DNA of 10,620 bases from an uncultured Mollicutes bacterium. Its GTDB lineage: Bacteria; Bacillota_I; Bacilli_A; RFN20; CAG-826. The position numbers and the translations under genes were made by a program. A model generated the notes under the pieces. It did no database searches, was not told where the DNA came from, and saw only the letters and a list, made by a program, of their open reading frames with translations. This document shows, piece by piece, positions 1 to 7,660 of this stretch (its first letter is position 1; each line of letters opens with the position of its first letter). Where the stretch lies: assembly GCA_945935945.1 (NCBI GenBank), contig CAMESA010000023.1, positions 1 through 10,620 of the forward strand. The letters are read 5' to 3'.

Positions 1-232
1 TGCTGCAACTGATAGTGGCTTAAGTGTTCCTGGCGATGTAGAAGTTTTATCAATTATTGGAACAAAATATTCTTCAATTATTAGACCACAAATTACCAAT
101 TTGCATATTGATTTTAACGAAGTAGGTAAAACTTCAATGTATATGTTAATTGATCTCATTAACGGTGAACTTGAACAAAAAGTATATAAATTTGAAAGCA
201 CTTATGTGAAAAAAGATTCAACTAGATTTTAG
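1..232 (+). CDS. LacI/PurR-family transcriptional regulator, C-terminal part (5' end outside window)
   Basis: The frame is open from base 2 to the TAG at 230-232, giving about 76 C-terminal residues. The segment reads like the end of a LacI/GalR periplasmic-binding-protein-like sensor domain. It has the typical 'GLSVPGDVEVLSI' turn into a beta strand, then a hydrophobic stretch with 'PQITNLHIDFNEVGKTSMYMLI', where family members have 'P.LTTV..p..e.G..A...L'. The DNA-binding N-terminus is outside the window, so its operator and effector cannot be judged. Its stop codon overlaps the Shine-Dalgarno sequence of apt, so the two genes are probably co-transcribed. A sugar or purine effector is possible for the family; proximity to apt is only a weak hint of a purine. 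Confidence 0.8.
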   Translation, partial: AATDSGLSVPGDVEVLSIIGTKYSSIIRPQITNLHIDFNEVGKTSMYMLIDLINGELEQKVYKFESTYVKKDSTRF

Positions 233-242
233 GAGTTAAATT

Positions 243-950
243 ATGGATTTTTATGATAATTACATCAGAACTGTCGTTGATTATCCTATTAAAGGGATAA
301 AATTTAGAGATATTACGCCATTACTTGCAAATGGTGATGCTTTCCATCAAGTCATTATGGATTTAAATAAAGAACTACCAAGCTATGACAAGTACGATAA
401 GATTATCGCTGCTGAAAGCAGAGGATTTATCTTTGCTGCACCTCTTGCGAGCTATAATAATAAAGGATTAGTTCTTGCAAGAAAGGCTGGGAAATTACCT
501 CTTGTTGGATATAGAGAAACTTATACTCTTGAATATGGTGAAGCAACAATTGAAATTCCAAAAGACGCAATTCAACCAGGTGACAGAGTTATTGTTATGG
601 ACGACTTAATTGCAACTGGTGGTAGCGCAAAAGCAATGGTCAATCTTGTTAGGAAAGCCGGTGGAATTCCAATTATGGCATTATTCTTGATCGAATTAAG
701 AAGTTTAGAGGGCTATAAACAATTAGGAATTCCTGTTGTAAGCATTGTTAATTATGGTTTGCATAAAAATGATATATTACAAGTTGAAGGCGAACAACAT
801 TTTGTTAAATTTATTCAAAAAATTGATGAAGATTTCATTGAAGTCGAAAAAGAAGACAAAACTTTAATAAAAATTAACAAAAATGTCATTATTTCAGTAG
901 TTCAAATTGAAAAAAATGGGAGACTTACATACATTAAGTACAGAGATTAA
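243..950 (+). CDS. apt: adenine phosphoribosyltransferase with C-terminal extension
   Basis: Apt converts adenine and PRPP to AMP and pyrophosphate in cytoplasmic purine salvage. The N-terminus matches the family ('DYPIKGIKFRDITPLL', residues about 14-28), as do 'AAESRGFIFAAPLA' (56-69) and 'ARKAGKLP'. The PRPP-binding loop 'VIVMDDLIATGGSA' lies at about 116-129. The enzyme core ends near residue 172 ('VVSIVNYGLHK'), where typical Apt proteins of about 170-183 residues stop. This protein continues for about 60 more residues, with alternating hydrophobic and charged stretches suggestive of short beta strands; I do not recognise that part. The start is set by AGGAG at 231-235, seven bases before ATG and overlapping the upstream stop. 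tyrS begins two bases after the stop, indicating an operon. Confidence 0.93.
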   Translation: MDFYDNYIRTVVDYPIKGIKFRDITPLLANGDAFHQVIMDLNKELPSYDKYDKIIAAESRGFIFAAPLASYNNKGLVLARKAGKLPLVGYRETYTLEYGEATIEIPKDAIQPGDRVIVMDDLIATGGSAKAMVNLVRKAGGIPIMALFLIELRSLEGYKQLGIPVVSIVNYGLHKNDILQVEGEQHFVKFIQKIDEDFIEVEKEDKTLIKINKNVIISVVQIEKNGRLTYIKYRD

Positions 951-952
951 TT

Positions 953-2206
953 ATGGCAAACGTTATTGATGATTTAAATTTTAGAGGATTAATAAAAGAG
1001 TATTCTAACGAAGAAAATGTTAGAAAGCTTTTTGATACAAAACAAACTATTTACTGTGGATTTGATCCAAGCGCTTCCAGTTTACATATTGGAAATTTCG
1101 TTATGATTTCTATTTTGATGAGACTTCAAAGGGCTGGACATAGAATTATTGCTCTTGTTGGTGGCGCAACTGGTATGATTGGAGATCCAAGCGGCAAAAG
1201 CAAAGAAAGAAATTTGTTAACAAAAGAAGGCGTTAAAGCAAATACTTTAGCAATTAAAAATCAATTAGAAAGATTTATTGATCTTTCTGATCCTGAAAAA
1301 GGAATTATTGTAAATAACTATGATTGGATTTCTGACATTTCCTTACTTGATTATTTACGTGATACTGCTAAATTCTTTCCAATCAATTACATGTTAAATA
1401 AAGATATTGTCAAGTCACGTCTTGAAACTGGAATTTCACTTACAGAATTTTGTTACATGACTTTACAATCTTATGATTTTAAATATTTGCATGATAAATA
1501 TGGTTGTAATCTTCAAATTGGTGGTAATGATCAATGGGGCAATTTGACTGCTGGCCTTGATTTTATTAAAAAAACTGAAGGCGACAAAACAGATGTTGAA
1601 TGCATGACAGCACATTTAATCACAAGAAGTGATGGTAAAAAATTTGGAAAAAGTGAAGATGGAGCATTATTTTTAGATCCAAATTTAACAAGCCCATACA
1701 AACTATATCAATTTTTCTACAATCAAAGCGATGAAGACAGCATTAAATACATTAAAGTCTTTACTTTCTTAAGCAAAGAAGAAATTCTTGAAATTGAAAA
1801 AGAACATCTTGCTAATCTTGGTAGAAGAGTTGCGCAAAGAGTCCTTGCTTATGAAGTTACAAAGATTATTCATGGCAAAGAAGAAGCTGATGAAGCTGTT
1901 CATATGAGTGAAGTTCTTTTCTCAAATGATTTTAAGAGTTTAAAAGAAAAACAAATTGAGGAAATTTTTGGCAATTATAAAATTGAATTAAGTGAAGAAT
2001 TACCTCTTGAAGATTTACTTATCAGAATTAAAGCATCATCTAGTAAACGTGAAGCTCGTGAGTTTATTAAAAATGGTGCTGTTAGTATTAATGGTGAAAA
2101 ACAAACTGATAATATGAAAATACTTACAAGAACAGATGCATTGTATAATAAATATTTGATTGTAAGACGTGGTAAGAAAAATTATTATTTAGTTTCTTTT
2201 AATTAA
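953..2206 (+). CDS. tyrS: tyrosyl-tRNA synthetase
   Basis: This is a class I aminoacyl-tRNA synthetase that charges tRNA-Tyr in the cytoplasm. Its 417 residues match the usual bacterial TyrRS length (about 420). The HIGH motif is HIGN at residues 45-48, within 'CGFDPSASSLHIGNF'. The tyrosine-pocket segment 'QIGGNDQWGN' and the KMSKS-equivalent KFGKS (residues 230-234) are both present. The C-terminus carries an S4 RNA-binding domain (roughly 350-410; 'SSSKREAREFIKNGAVSING'). It starts two bases after the apt stop with only a weak AGAG at 942-945, so translation may be coupled to apt. There is no room for a T-box leader, which many Firmicute tyrS genes have; expression here seems to depend on the upstream operon. 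Confidence 0.97.
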   Translation: MANVIDDLNFRGLIKEYSNEENVRKLFDTKQTIYCGFDPSASSLHIGNFVMISILMRLQRAGHRIIALVGGATGMIGDPSGKSKERNLLTKEGVKANTLAIKNQLERFIDLSDPEKGIIVNNYDWISDISLLDYLRDTAKFFPINYMLNKDIVKSRLETGISLTEFCYMTLQSYDFKYLHDKYGCNLQIGGNDQWGNLTAGLDFIKKTEGDKTDVECMTAHLITRSDGKKFGKSEDGALFLDPNLTSPYKLYQFFYNQSDEDSIKYIKVFTFLSKEEILEIEKEHLANLGRRVAQRVLAYEVTKIIHGKEEADEAVHMSEVLFSNDFKSLKEKQIEEIFGNYKIELSEELPLEDLLIRIKASSSKREAREFIKNGAVSINGEKQTDNMKILTRTDALYNKYLIVRRGKKNYYLVSFN

Positions 2207-2209
2207 TTT

Positions 2210-2926
2210 ATGTTTTTAAGTTCTACATTAAAAAAAGTGTTCTTGATACTAGTTTTATTAGTAGAACTTTTTTTGTACACTTTGTTCTTATATTTTGATT
2301 TTAACGATATAAATATTGAAATTTCAAATTGGTTAAAATATGTCGGAATTATCATTTGTTTTTTGGCTTCATTAATTCCAATATTTTCAAAAAACTCTGC
2401 AAAACCCCAATATTTTATTCCGTTTTCTCTTTTTTTCACATTAGTAAGTGACTATTTCTTACTAATAAATACAGATAAGAACTTGTATATTTTTGGGGTA
2501 GTCATTTTTATAATTGTCCAACTATCCTATTTCATTTACATTGAAACCTTAAAGAAAAATAAAACAAGTTTTTTGATTTCATTAATATTTAGAATAATTT
2601 TATCTTCGATATTGATTATTGTTCTTTCAATAATAAGATTTGATTTACTTTCTATAGTTAGTGCTTGCTATTTTGTTGAACTGTTAATGAATTTTATTAC
2701 TTCATTAAGTCTCATAAAAATAAATAAATACTTTCTTATTTTTTCGATTGGTTTGTTGCTATTTATTGGTTGTGACATATCAGTAGGTTTGACTAATCTT
2801 GATTTATTCGAAGGGCATATAAAAAACCTAGTTAGCAATTTAATGTGGATATTTTATTTGCCAAGCCAGGTTTTAATTTCATTTTCTAATTATATTAATT
2901 TTAAAAATATCGTTTATCGAGTCTAA
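2210..2926 (+). CDS. YhhN/TMEM86-like multi-pass membrane protein
   Basis: This 238-residue protein is almost entirely hydrophobic, with about seven or eight membrane segments. It resembles the YhhN/TMEM86 family, whose eukaryotic members hydrolyse lysoplasmalogens. Matching points are a Lys-Pro before a membrane helix (K65-P66), 'FTLVSDYFLL' with Asp81, 'LFIGCDISVGL' with Asp189, and a final helix 'MWIFYLPSQVLI'. These two aspartates sit where the family has its conserved acidic residues. The activity of bacterial members is poorly defined, so I do not assign a substrate. The ATG is four bases after the tyrS stop codon starts its final base run (3-base gap) and has no Shine-Dalgarno sequence, suggesting coupled translation. 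It ends flush against the convergent DJ-1-like gene. Confidence 0.6.
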   Translation: MFLSSTLKKVFLILVLLVELFLYTLFLYFDFNDINIEISNWLKYVGIIICFLASLIPIFSKNSAKPQYFIPFSLFFTLVSDYFLLINTDKNLYIFGVVIFIIVQLSYFIYIETLKKNKTSFLISLIFRIILSSILIIVLSIIRFDLLSIVSACYFVELLMNFITSLSLIKINKYFLIFSIGLLLFIGCDISVGLTNLDLFEGHIKNLVSNLMWIFYLPSQVLISFSNYINFKNIVYRV

Positions 2927-3472
2927 TTAACGATTGTAGTAAAAAGATCCTTTTTTAATTGATTCTGAAACATCACTTCCAACTAATAATTGAACAAAGC
3001 CAAGAGCAAAATCAATAGTTGCCATTGGTCCTTTGCCTGTAATTAGATTACCATCAACAACATAATATTTATCAATGAATGTTCCGCTAAAGTCTTCATT
3101 CATTGAATTGAAACAAGTATATTTTTTCCCATTTAATAGTCCTAAATGCCCTAAAATAGTTGGCGCAGCACAAATCGCTCCAACTTTTTTATTACTATTC
3201 ATAAAATATTTAATGATATTTAGAAATTCTTCATTTCTTTCCAGACTTTGATAATGTGGTCCTCCTGGAATAAAAAGTGCATCATAACTTTTTATTATTT
3301 CAGGATAAAAAGGTTTCATATTTTTAATTTCTATTCCATGAGAACCAATGACACTTTCTTCATTTTTAATTGAAATTATATCAACATGGATGTTTCCTCT
3401 TCTTAAGATATCGATTGTCCCTAAGGCTTCTAACTCTTCAAAACCATTGTCTAATATACATACAACATTCAT
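2927..3472 (-). CDS. DJ-1/PfpI (ThiJ) family protein
   Basis: This 181-residue single-domain protein belongs to the DJ-1/PfpI superfamily, a cytoplasmic flavodoxin-like fold with a reactive cysteine. The nucleophile elbow is 'GAICAAPTIL' with Cys101. The acidic partner corresponding to human DJ-1 Glu18 is Glu15 in 'NGFEELEA'. 'FIPGGPH' (68-73) and 'TGKGPMATIDFAL' (145-157) are also typical. Superfamily members include DJ-1/YajL-type chaperones or proposed deglycases and glyoxalase III enzymes; the sequence does not settle which applies. Residues that follow the nucleophile in DJ-1 (a His near position 126) are not obvious here. The start is supported by AAGGAG on the minus strand (plus 3483-3488), ten bases upstream. 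It is divergent from the alcohol dehydrogenase operon. Confidence 0.88.
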   Translation of the reverse strand: MNVVCILDNGFEELEALGTIDILRRGNIHVDIISIKNEESVIGSHGIEIKNMKPFYPEIIKSYDALFIPGGPHYQSLERNEEFLNIIKYFMNSNKKVGAICAAPTILGHLGLLNGKKYTCFNSMNEDFSGTFIDKYYVVDGNLITGKGPMATIDFALGFVQLLVGSDVSESIKKGSFYYNR

Positions 3473-3527
3473 TTATTTTTAACTCCTTACTCTATATAAT
3501 TATTATTATATCAAAAAGAGGTGTTAA
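3473..3527. promoter_or_regulatory. divergent promoter region between DJ-1-like gene and ADH-AKR operon
   Basis: The 55-bp gap between two divergent start codons holds a TATAAT on the plus strand at 3495-3500 and a TATAAT on the minus strand at plus 3505-3510. It also holds both ribosome binding sites: AAGGAG for the minus gene (3483-3488) and AGAGGTG for the plus gene (3517-3523). The -35 boxes are not convincing in either direction and would lie at the very edges or inside the coding starts. The two -10 elements are four bases apart, so RNA polymerase probably cannot occupy both promoters at once. Confidence 0.5.
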
Positions 3528-4688
3528 ATGGTCTATTCTTACTATATGCCTTCAAAATTAATTATCGGGGAAGGCTCTTTAAAAAAATTACATGAACAAA
3601 ATCTCCCATTCAAAAAAGCTTTAATAGTTATGACAAATGGGAAAAGTTTAGAAAAAAATGGATATTTAGATATTCTTATAAACGAGTTAACTAGTTCATC
3701 TATTTCGTATGTATTGTTTCAAGAAGTTATGCCAAATCCTACCCATGACAATGTTATGAAAGGATCAAATATAGCGCGTGAGAACAATTGTGACTGTATT
3801 ATTGGCTTTGGTGGAGGAAGTGCCATTGACTGTGCTAAAGCGATTGCAATAATGACTACAAATCCGGGTGAATATTGGGATTACATAAAAAATGGCTCTG
3901 GTTTAGGAAAACCTTTAGTTAACAAACCACTTTCTTTAATTGCAATTACTTCAACTGCAGGGACGGGAACTGAAGCGGATCCACGGATGGTTGTAACCAA
4001 AAATGATGAAAAAATAGGTTATGGAAATGATTTAACTTATCCATATCTTAGCATTGTTGATCCATCTTTAACTTATACAATTCCTCCACATTTGACTGCA
4101 TACCAAGGATTTGATGCCCTATTTCACAGTTTAGAAGGATATGTAAATAAACATCATAATGACATGTCCGATATTTTTGCAGAAAAAGCTATTTCCTTAT
4201 TATTTAAATATTTACCTATTGCAGTTAAAGAACCAAATAATGTTGAAGCAAGACATTTTGTAAGCTTTGCAAACACATTGAGTGGTATTAATGAATCGAC
4301 AAGTGGATGCACTGGAGAACATGCAATTGAGCATGCTTTAAGTGGTGTTAATCCTCAACTTATTCATGGTAAGGGATTAATTATAATTTCCTTAGCATAT
4401 TATAAAACCTTGATTAAAAATGAGGTTGCTCTTGATAGATTTGCTAAACTTGTAGAACTTATTTCTCCTAAAAAACCTGCAAAACCCCAATATTTTTTGC
4501 AATTACTTGAAAAATTACAAGAAGATTGTGGCGTTAATAACTTAAAATTAAGAGATGAAGGTTTTAGTGAAAATCAATTTGAATATATTGCCAAGCAAAC
4601 ATTTTATACAATGAAAGGATGCATGGACGATGATCCATATGATTGGGCTATCGACGATGTTATCAATGTTTTAAAGGAGTCATTCTAG
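3528..4688 (+). CDS. iron-containing alcohol dehydrogenase (group III)
   Basis: This is an NAD(P)H-dependent Fe-type alcohol dehydrogenase of 386 residues, the normal length for this family. The nucleotide-binding motif is 'GFGGGSAIDCAKA', followed by 'TAGTGTEADP'. The metal ligands line up with Asp196, His200, His265 and His280, with the family's extra His at 269 in 'GEHAIEHALSG', close to the FucO/YqhD spacing. The substrate is likely an aldehyde or short alcohol and cannot be fixed from sequence. The start is supported by AGAGGTG at 3517-3523. The next gene follows after one base, and its Shine-Dalgarno sequence is inside this gene's last codons, so the pair is an operon. Residues 318-323 (AKPQYF) share a 20-bp DNA word with the YhhN-like gene. 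Confidence 0.93.
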   Translation: MVYSYYMPSKLIIGEGSLKKLHEQNLPFKKALIVMTNGKSLEKNGYLDILINELTSSSISYVLFQEVMPNPTHDNVMKGSNIARENNCDCIIGFGGGSAIDCAKAIAIMTTNPGEYWDYIKNGSGLGKPLVNKPLSLIAITSTAGTGTEADPRMVVTKNDEKIGYGNDLTYPYLSIVDPSLTYTIPPHLTAYQGFDALFHSLEGYVNKHHNDMSDIFAEKAISLLFKYLPIAVKEPNNVEARHFVSFANTLSGINESTSGCTGEHAIEHALSGVNPQLIHGKGLIIISLAYYKTLIKNEVALDRFAKLVELISPKKPAKPQYFLQLLEKLQEDCGVNNLKLRDEGFSENQFEYIAKQTFYTMKGCMDDDPYDWAIDDVINVLKESF

Positions 4689-4689
4689 T

Positions 4690-5598
4690 ATGTACAACAA
4701 TTCAAAAATTATTCAAGGCCTAATGAGACTCAATGATATTAGTGTTGAAGAACTCGAAGATTTATTGAAATTTGATTTAGAAAACGGCATCACATTTTTA
4801 GATATCAGTGATATTTATGGAAATGGTGCGTGCGAAGAAAAATTAGGGCAAGTGTTTTCTAGAAATCCAGAATTAAGAGACAAATTTTTTATCCAAACAA
4901 AATGTGGAATTGTCAGATTAGATGATGGAAAACAAACATATTATGATTTAAGTTATGAACACATTATTGATTCTGTTAATAATTCATTAAATAGAATGAA
5001 AATTGATTCAATTGATTGTTTACTTCTCCATAGACCAGACATATTTTTAGATGCAAAAGAAGTAGCAAGAGCATTTGCAACTTTATTGCAACAAGGAAAA
5101 GTTAAACATTTTGGCGTTTCTAACTTTCCGCATGAGATGATGAAATATATAAAAGACCAAACCAATATACCAATTGAAGTTAATCAACTACAACTTGGTT
5201 TAGGACATCTTGCACTTGTAAGAGAAGTGTTTAATGTTAATACAAATCATGATTCAGGAATTGAAAGAACAGGCGAATTATTCTTCTATATGAAAAGATA
5301 TGGTGTTAAATTGCAATGTTGGTCACCATATCAATATGGATTTTTTGGAGGTTCTATCTTCAAAAAAGAAGAAATGAAAGATACAGTTGTTTATTTAGAA
5401 GAATTAGGAAAAAAATATAATGTTGCACCTGCTTCGATTGCAACCTCCTTTTTATTAATGTTAGGTGATAATATTCAAGTTATTACCGGTTCAACAAACA
5501 AGAAACAAATTAAAGAATCCATTGATGGATGTAGTGTAAAGTTAACAAAGGAAGAGTGGTACATTTTATATAGATCAACTCATAATTTATTGCCTTAA
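4690..5598 (+). CDS. aldo/keto reductase, YdhF-like
   Basis: This 302-residue TIM-barrel NADPH-dependent oxidoreductase has the aldo/keto reductase tetrad visible as Asp38 and Tyr43 ('FLDISDIYGNG'), Lys71 ('IQTKCGI') and His114 ('LLLHRPD'). 'GKVKHFGVSNF', 'EVNQLQLGLGH' and a C-terminal cofactor segment 'VITGSTNKKQI' also fit. The overall pattern, including 'VARAFATLLQQGKVKHFGVSNF', is closest to the E. coli YdhF subgroup, whose natural substrate is unclear. AAAGGAG at 4673-4679 lies inside the end of the alcohol dehydrogenase gene, ten bases before this ATG, and the two genes are separated by one base. They are therefore co-transcribed and probably act on related carbonyl compounds. Confidence 0.92.
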   Translation: MYNNSKIIQGLMRLNDISVEELEDLLKFDLENGITFLDISDIYGNGACEEKLGQVFSRNPELRDKFFIQTKCGIVRLDDGKQTYYDLSYEHIIDSVNNSLNRMKIDSIDCLLLHRPDIFLDAKEVARAFATLLQQGKVKHFGVSNFPHEMMKYIKDQTNIPIEVNQLQLGLGHLALVREVFNVNTNHDSGIERTGELFFYMKRYGVKLQCWSPYQYGFFGGSIFKKEEMKDTVVYLEELGKKYNVAPASIATSFLLMLGDNIQVITGSTNKKQIKESIDGCSVKLTKEEWYILYRSTHNLLP

Positions 5599-5661
5599 TT
5601 TTAAATTTAGACTTATTTTTCTCTATATTTAGTAGAATAAAAGCATCAAGATACATAATAA

Positions 5662-5686
5662 TAGAAAATTAAAATTTAATTTTCTA
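5662..5686. repeat. perfect 25-bp palindrome, candidate operator of the ABC exporter
   Basis: Two 12-base arms, TAGAAAATTAAA and its exact reverse complement, flank a single central A. The centre is too tight and the stem too AT-rich for a terminator hairpin, and no T-run follows. The element ends ten bases before the ATG of the ABC ATPase gene, downstream of a possible -10 (TAGAAT, 5633-5638) with no clear -35. Its placement fits a binding site for a dimeric repressor. No regulator gene is adjacent. Confidence 0.45.
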
Positions 5687-5696
5687 AAATATCTGT

Positions 5697-6626
5697 ATGC
5701 AAAATCGTTATTCGATCGAAATTAAAAATTTGAAAAAGAGTTATGATAATGGCCGTTCATTTGCTGTTAATGACATATCTTTTAATGTTGAAAAAGGGAG
5801 TTTATTTGCATTTTTAGGAATGAATGGAGCAGGTAAATCCACGACAATCAACATAATTTGTTCAATTTTAGAAAAAGACGATGGAAAAATTTATATTAAT
5901 GGTCAAGATTTAGACAATCATTCAGAAAAAATTAAAAAAGAAATTGGTGTAGTTTATCAAAATAGTGTGCTAGATGAGTTTTTGACAGTTAAAGAAAATT
6001 TAAAAATCAGATTAAATTTCTATGGATTAACAAAAGAAGAAAAAAATAAGAATTTTAAAGAAATTGTAGAACTATTAGATATTGATACGCTTTTAAATAA
6101 GAACATAAAAGATTTAAGTGGCGGACAAAAAAGAAGAATTGATATTGCAAGAGCAATGATTCATAAACCAAAACTATTGATTCTTGACGAACCAACAACT
6201 GGACTAGATCCAAAAGCAAGAATCATTGTGTGGGATTTAATTGAAAAAATCAGAAAAGAAACAAACATGACAGTACTTTTAACAACCCATTATTTAGAAG
6301 AAGCTGAAAAAGCCAGCATGGTTGTAATTATGAATAAAGGCAAGATTATTGCAAGCGGTTCGCCTAATGAACTGAAGAATAAATTTGCAAAAGATTACAT
6401 ATATACATATGTTGATTTTAATGAAGAATTTTCAAAAAACCTTGCAGAACTCAACTATTTTTGTCAATATTTCGAAGATAAGCACGCTTATAAAATAGAG
6501 ATTTCTGATTTTGAGGACGCTCAAAAATTGTTTAAAAATTTTCCAGAAATGTTTGTTGATGTTGAGATTATTAAAGGAACAATGAATGATGTTTTCTTAA
6601 ATGTTATCTCTGAAAGGAATAATTAA
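5697..6626 (+). CDS. ABC transporter ATP-binding protein (DrrA/CcmA-type exporter)
   Basis: This 309-residue cytoplasmic ATPase powers an ABC exporter. All motifs are present: Walker A 'GMNGAGKST' (41-49), Q-loop Gln88, signature 'LSGGQ' (140-144), Walker B 'LLILDEP' (160-166) and the switch His198 in 'TTHYLEEAE'. The C-terminal tail of about 85 residues beyond the core is usual for DrrA-like subunits, which pair with ABC-2 permeases. The permease follows after three bases. The ATG at 5697 has no Shine-Dalgarno sequence: the upstream bases are the 25-bp palindrome and 'aaaatatctgt'. An in-frame TAA at 5685 rules out a longer start. The substrate (drug, lipid or polysaccharide) is unknown. Confidence 0.95.
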   Translation: MQNRYSIEIKNLKKSYDNGRSFAVNDISFNVEKGSLFAFLGMNGAGKSTTINIICSILEKDDGKIYINGQDLDNHSEKIKKEIGVVYQNSVLDEFLTVKENLKIRLNFYGLTKEEKNKNFKEIVELLDIDTLLNKNIKDLSGGQKRRIDIARAMIHKPKLLILDEPTTGLDPKARIIVWDLIEKIRKETNMTVLLTTHYLEEAEKASMVVIMNKGKIIASGSPNELKNKFAKDYIYTYVDFNEEFSKNLAELNYFCQYFEDKHAYKIEISDFEDAQKLFKNFPEMFVDVEIIKGTMNDVFLNVISERNN

Positions 6627-6629
6627 GTC

Positions 6630-7637
6630 ATGAACCAGACAATTAAGAATGAGTTAATTATCTTTTTGACATTAACTAAACGCCACTTATTACTATTTTT
6701 TAAGAATAAGATGAGAGTATTCTACACCCTTTTAGTTCCAATTATTATTTTAGGTGTCTATGTTTTCTTTTTAAGGGATTTGGAACTTTCAAATATTCTT
6801 GGTAGCGTAGATGAATTACTCAAAGATTCAGAATTAAATGCAAATGATCCTAGTGTTGTTAAATATATTGAAACAATTATCGATTCTTGGATGTTAAGTG
6901 GAATTATTTCTTTATCAACATTAACTGTTTCATTACAAACGAACAATATTTTTGTAGAAGACAAAGAGAATGGCACGAATAGAGATTTTATTAGTTCTCC
7001 AATCAAGAAATCGACACTGATTTCGAGTTATTTTTTATCTAATTTTATTGTTACTTTTACAATTTGCTTTTTAGTTTTACTAATTAGCCTTCTATATTTA
7101 TTGATTAATGGTGAATTTTTCATTAATTTTGGAGATTTTTGTTTAATTTTCTTAACATTAATAGAAGCAGTAATGCTTTCTTCACTTTCCATGATTTTTA
7201 TATGTATCTTTATTAAAAAAGAAGCAACACTTTCAAGTCTAATCGCAATTTTTGCTACTGCAGCTGGTTTTTTGATTGGAGCATACGTTCCAGTTTCTTT
7301 TTTACCAAACGTAGCACAAAATGTATGTGCATTTTTCCCTGGTACATATTCGACTGGAATTTTAAGAAATGTGTTTTCAAATACAACTTTTACACATTTC
7401 GAAGCTTATTTATCCAATCATTTTAACTCAAATGACGCTTTAATGATTATTGCCAATATTAAAAATTCAATTGGTTACAATATTCGATTTTTTGATATTT
7501 ATATTGAAGTGAATTTTCAATCTATTATTGCTATCATATTTATAGTGATTTTTGCGATATTGAATATTATATTTTCAAATAAAATGACTTCAATTCAATT
7601 AGGTACAAAAGAGATTAAAAAGAAAAATCAAGGGTAA
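6630..7637 (+). CDS. ABC-2 type permease of the exporter
   Basis: This 335-residue membrane protein has the standard ABC-2 layout. A short cytoplasmic N-terminus with 'LTKRHLLLFFKNKMRVFYTLL' leads into TM1 (about 30-48), followed by an extracellular loop of about 40 residues and TM2 (about 88-106). The cytoplasmic coupling segment is 'VEDKENGTNRDFISSPIKKSTLISSYF', typical of the family. Four more membrane spans follow, the last near 305-325. It starts three bases after the ATPase stop with AAAGGA at 6613-6618 as ribosome binding site. It should form a (permease)2(ATPase)2 exporter with the upstream product. Confidence 0.9.
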   Translation: MNQTIKNELIIFLTLTKRHLLLFFKNKMRVFYTLLVPIIILGVYVFFLRDLELSNILGSVDELLKDSELNANDPSVVKYIETIIDSWMLSGIISLSTLTVSLQTNNIFVEDKENGTNRDFISSPIKKSTLISSYFLSNFIVTFTICFLVLLISLLYLLINGEFFINFGDFCLIFLTLIEAVMLSSLSMIFICIFIKKEATLSSLIAIFATAAGFLIGAYVPVSFLPNVAQNVCAFFPGTYSTGILRNVFSNTTFTHFEAYLSNHFNSNDALMIIANIKNSIGYNIRFFDIYIEVNFQSIIAIIFIVIFAILNIIFSNKMTSIQLGTKEIKKKNQG

Positions 7638-7660
7638 TTATAAAATAAGGGGTAAAAACG

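Noticed and set aside
2203..2439. 78-codon minus-strand frame inside the YhhN-like gene
   Set aside because: It lies fully opposite a better-supported membrane protein gene and has no recognisable domain.
3370..3561. 63-codon plus-strand frame across the DJ-1-like start and the divergent promoter
   Set aside because: It overlaps two well-supported genes and the promoter between them, and has no ribosome binding site or family resemblance.
4953..5165. 70-codon minus-strand frame inside the aldo/keto reductase gene
   Set aside because: It is a shadow of a conserved enzyme's coding sequence, with no independent signals.
6758..7006. 82-codon minus-strand frame inside the ABC permease gene
   Set aside because: It is a shadow frame opposite a typical ABC-2 permease; low-complexity and Ser-rich with no start signals.
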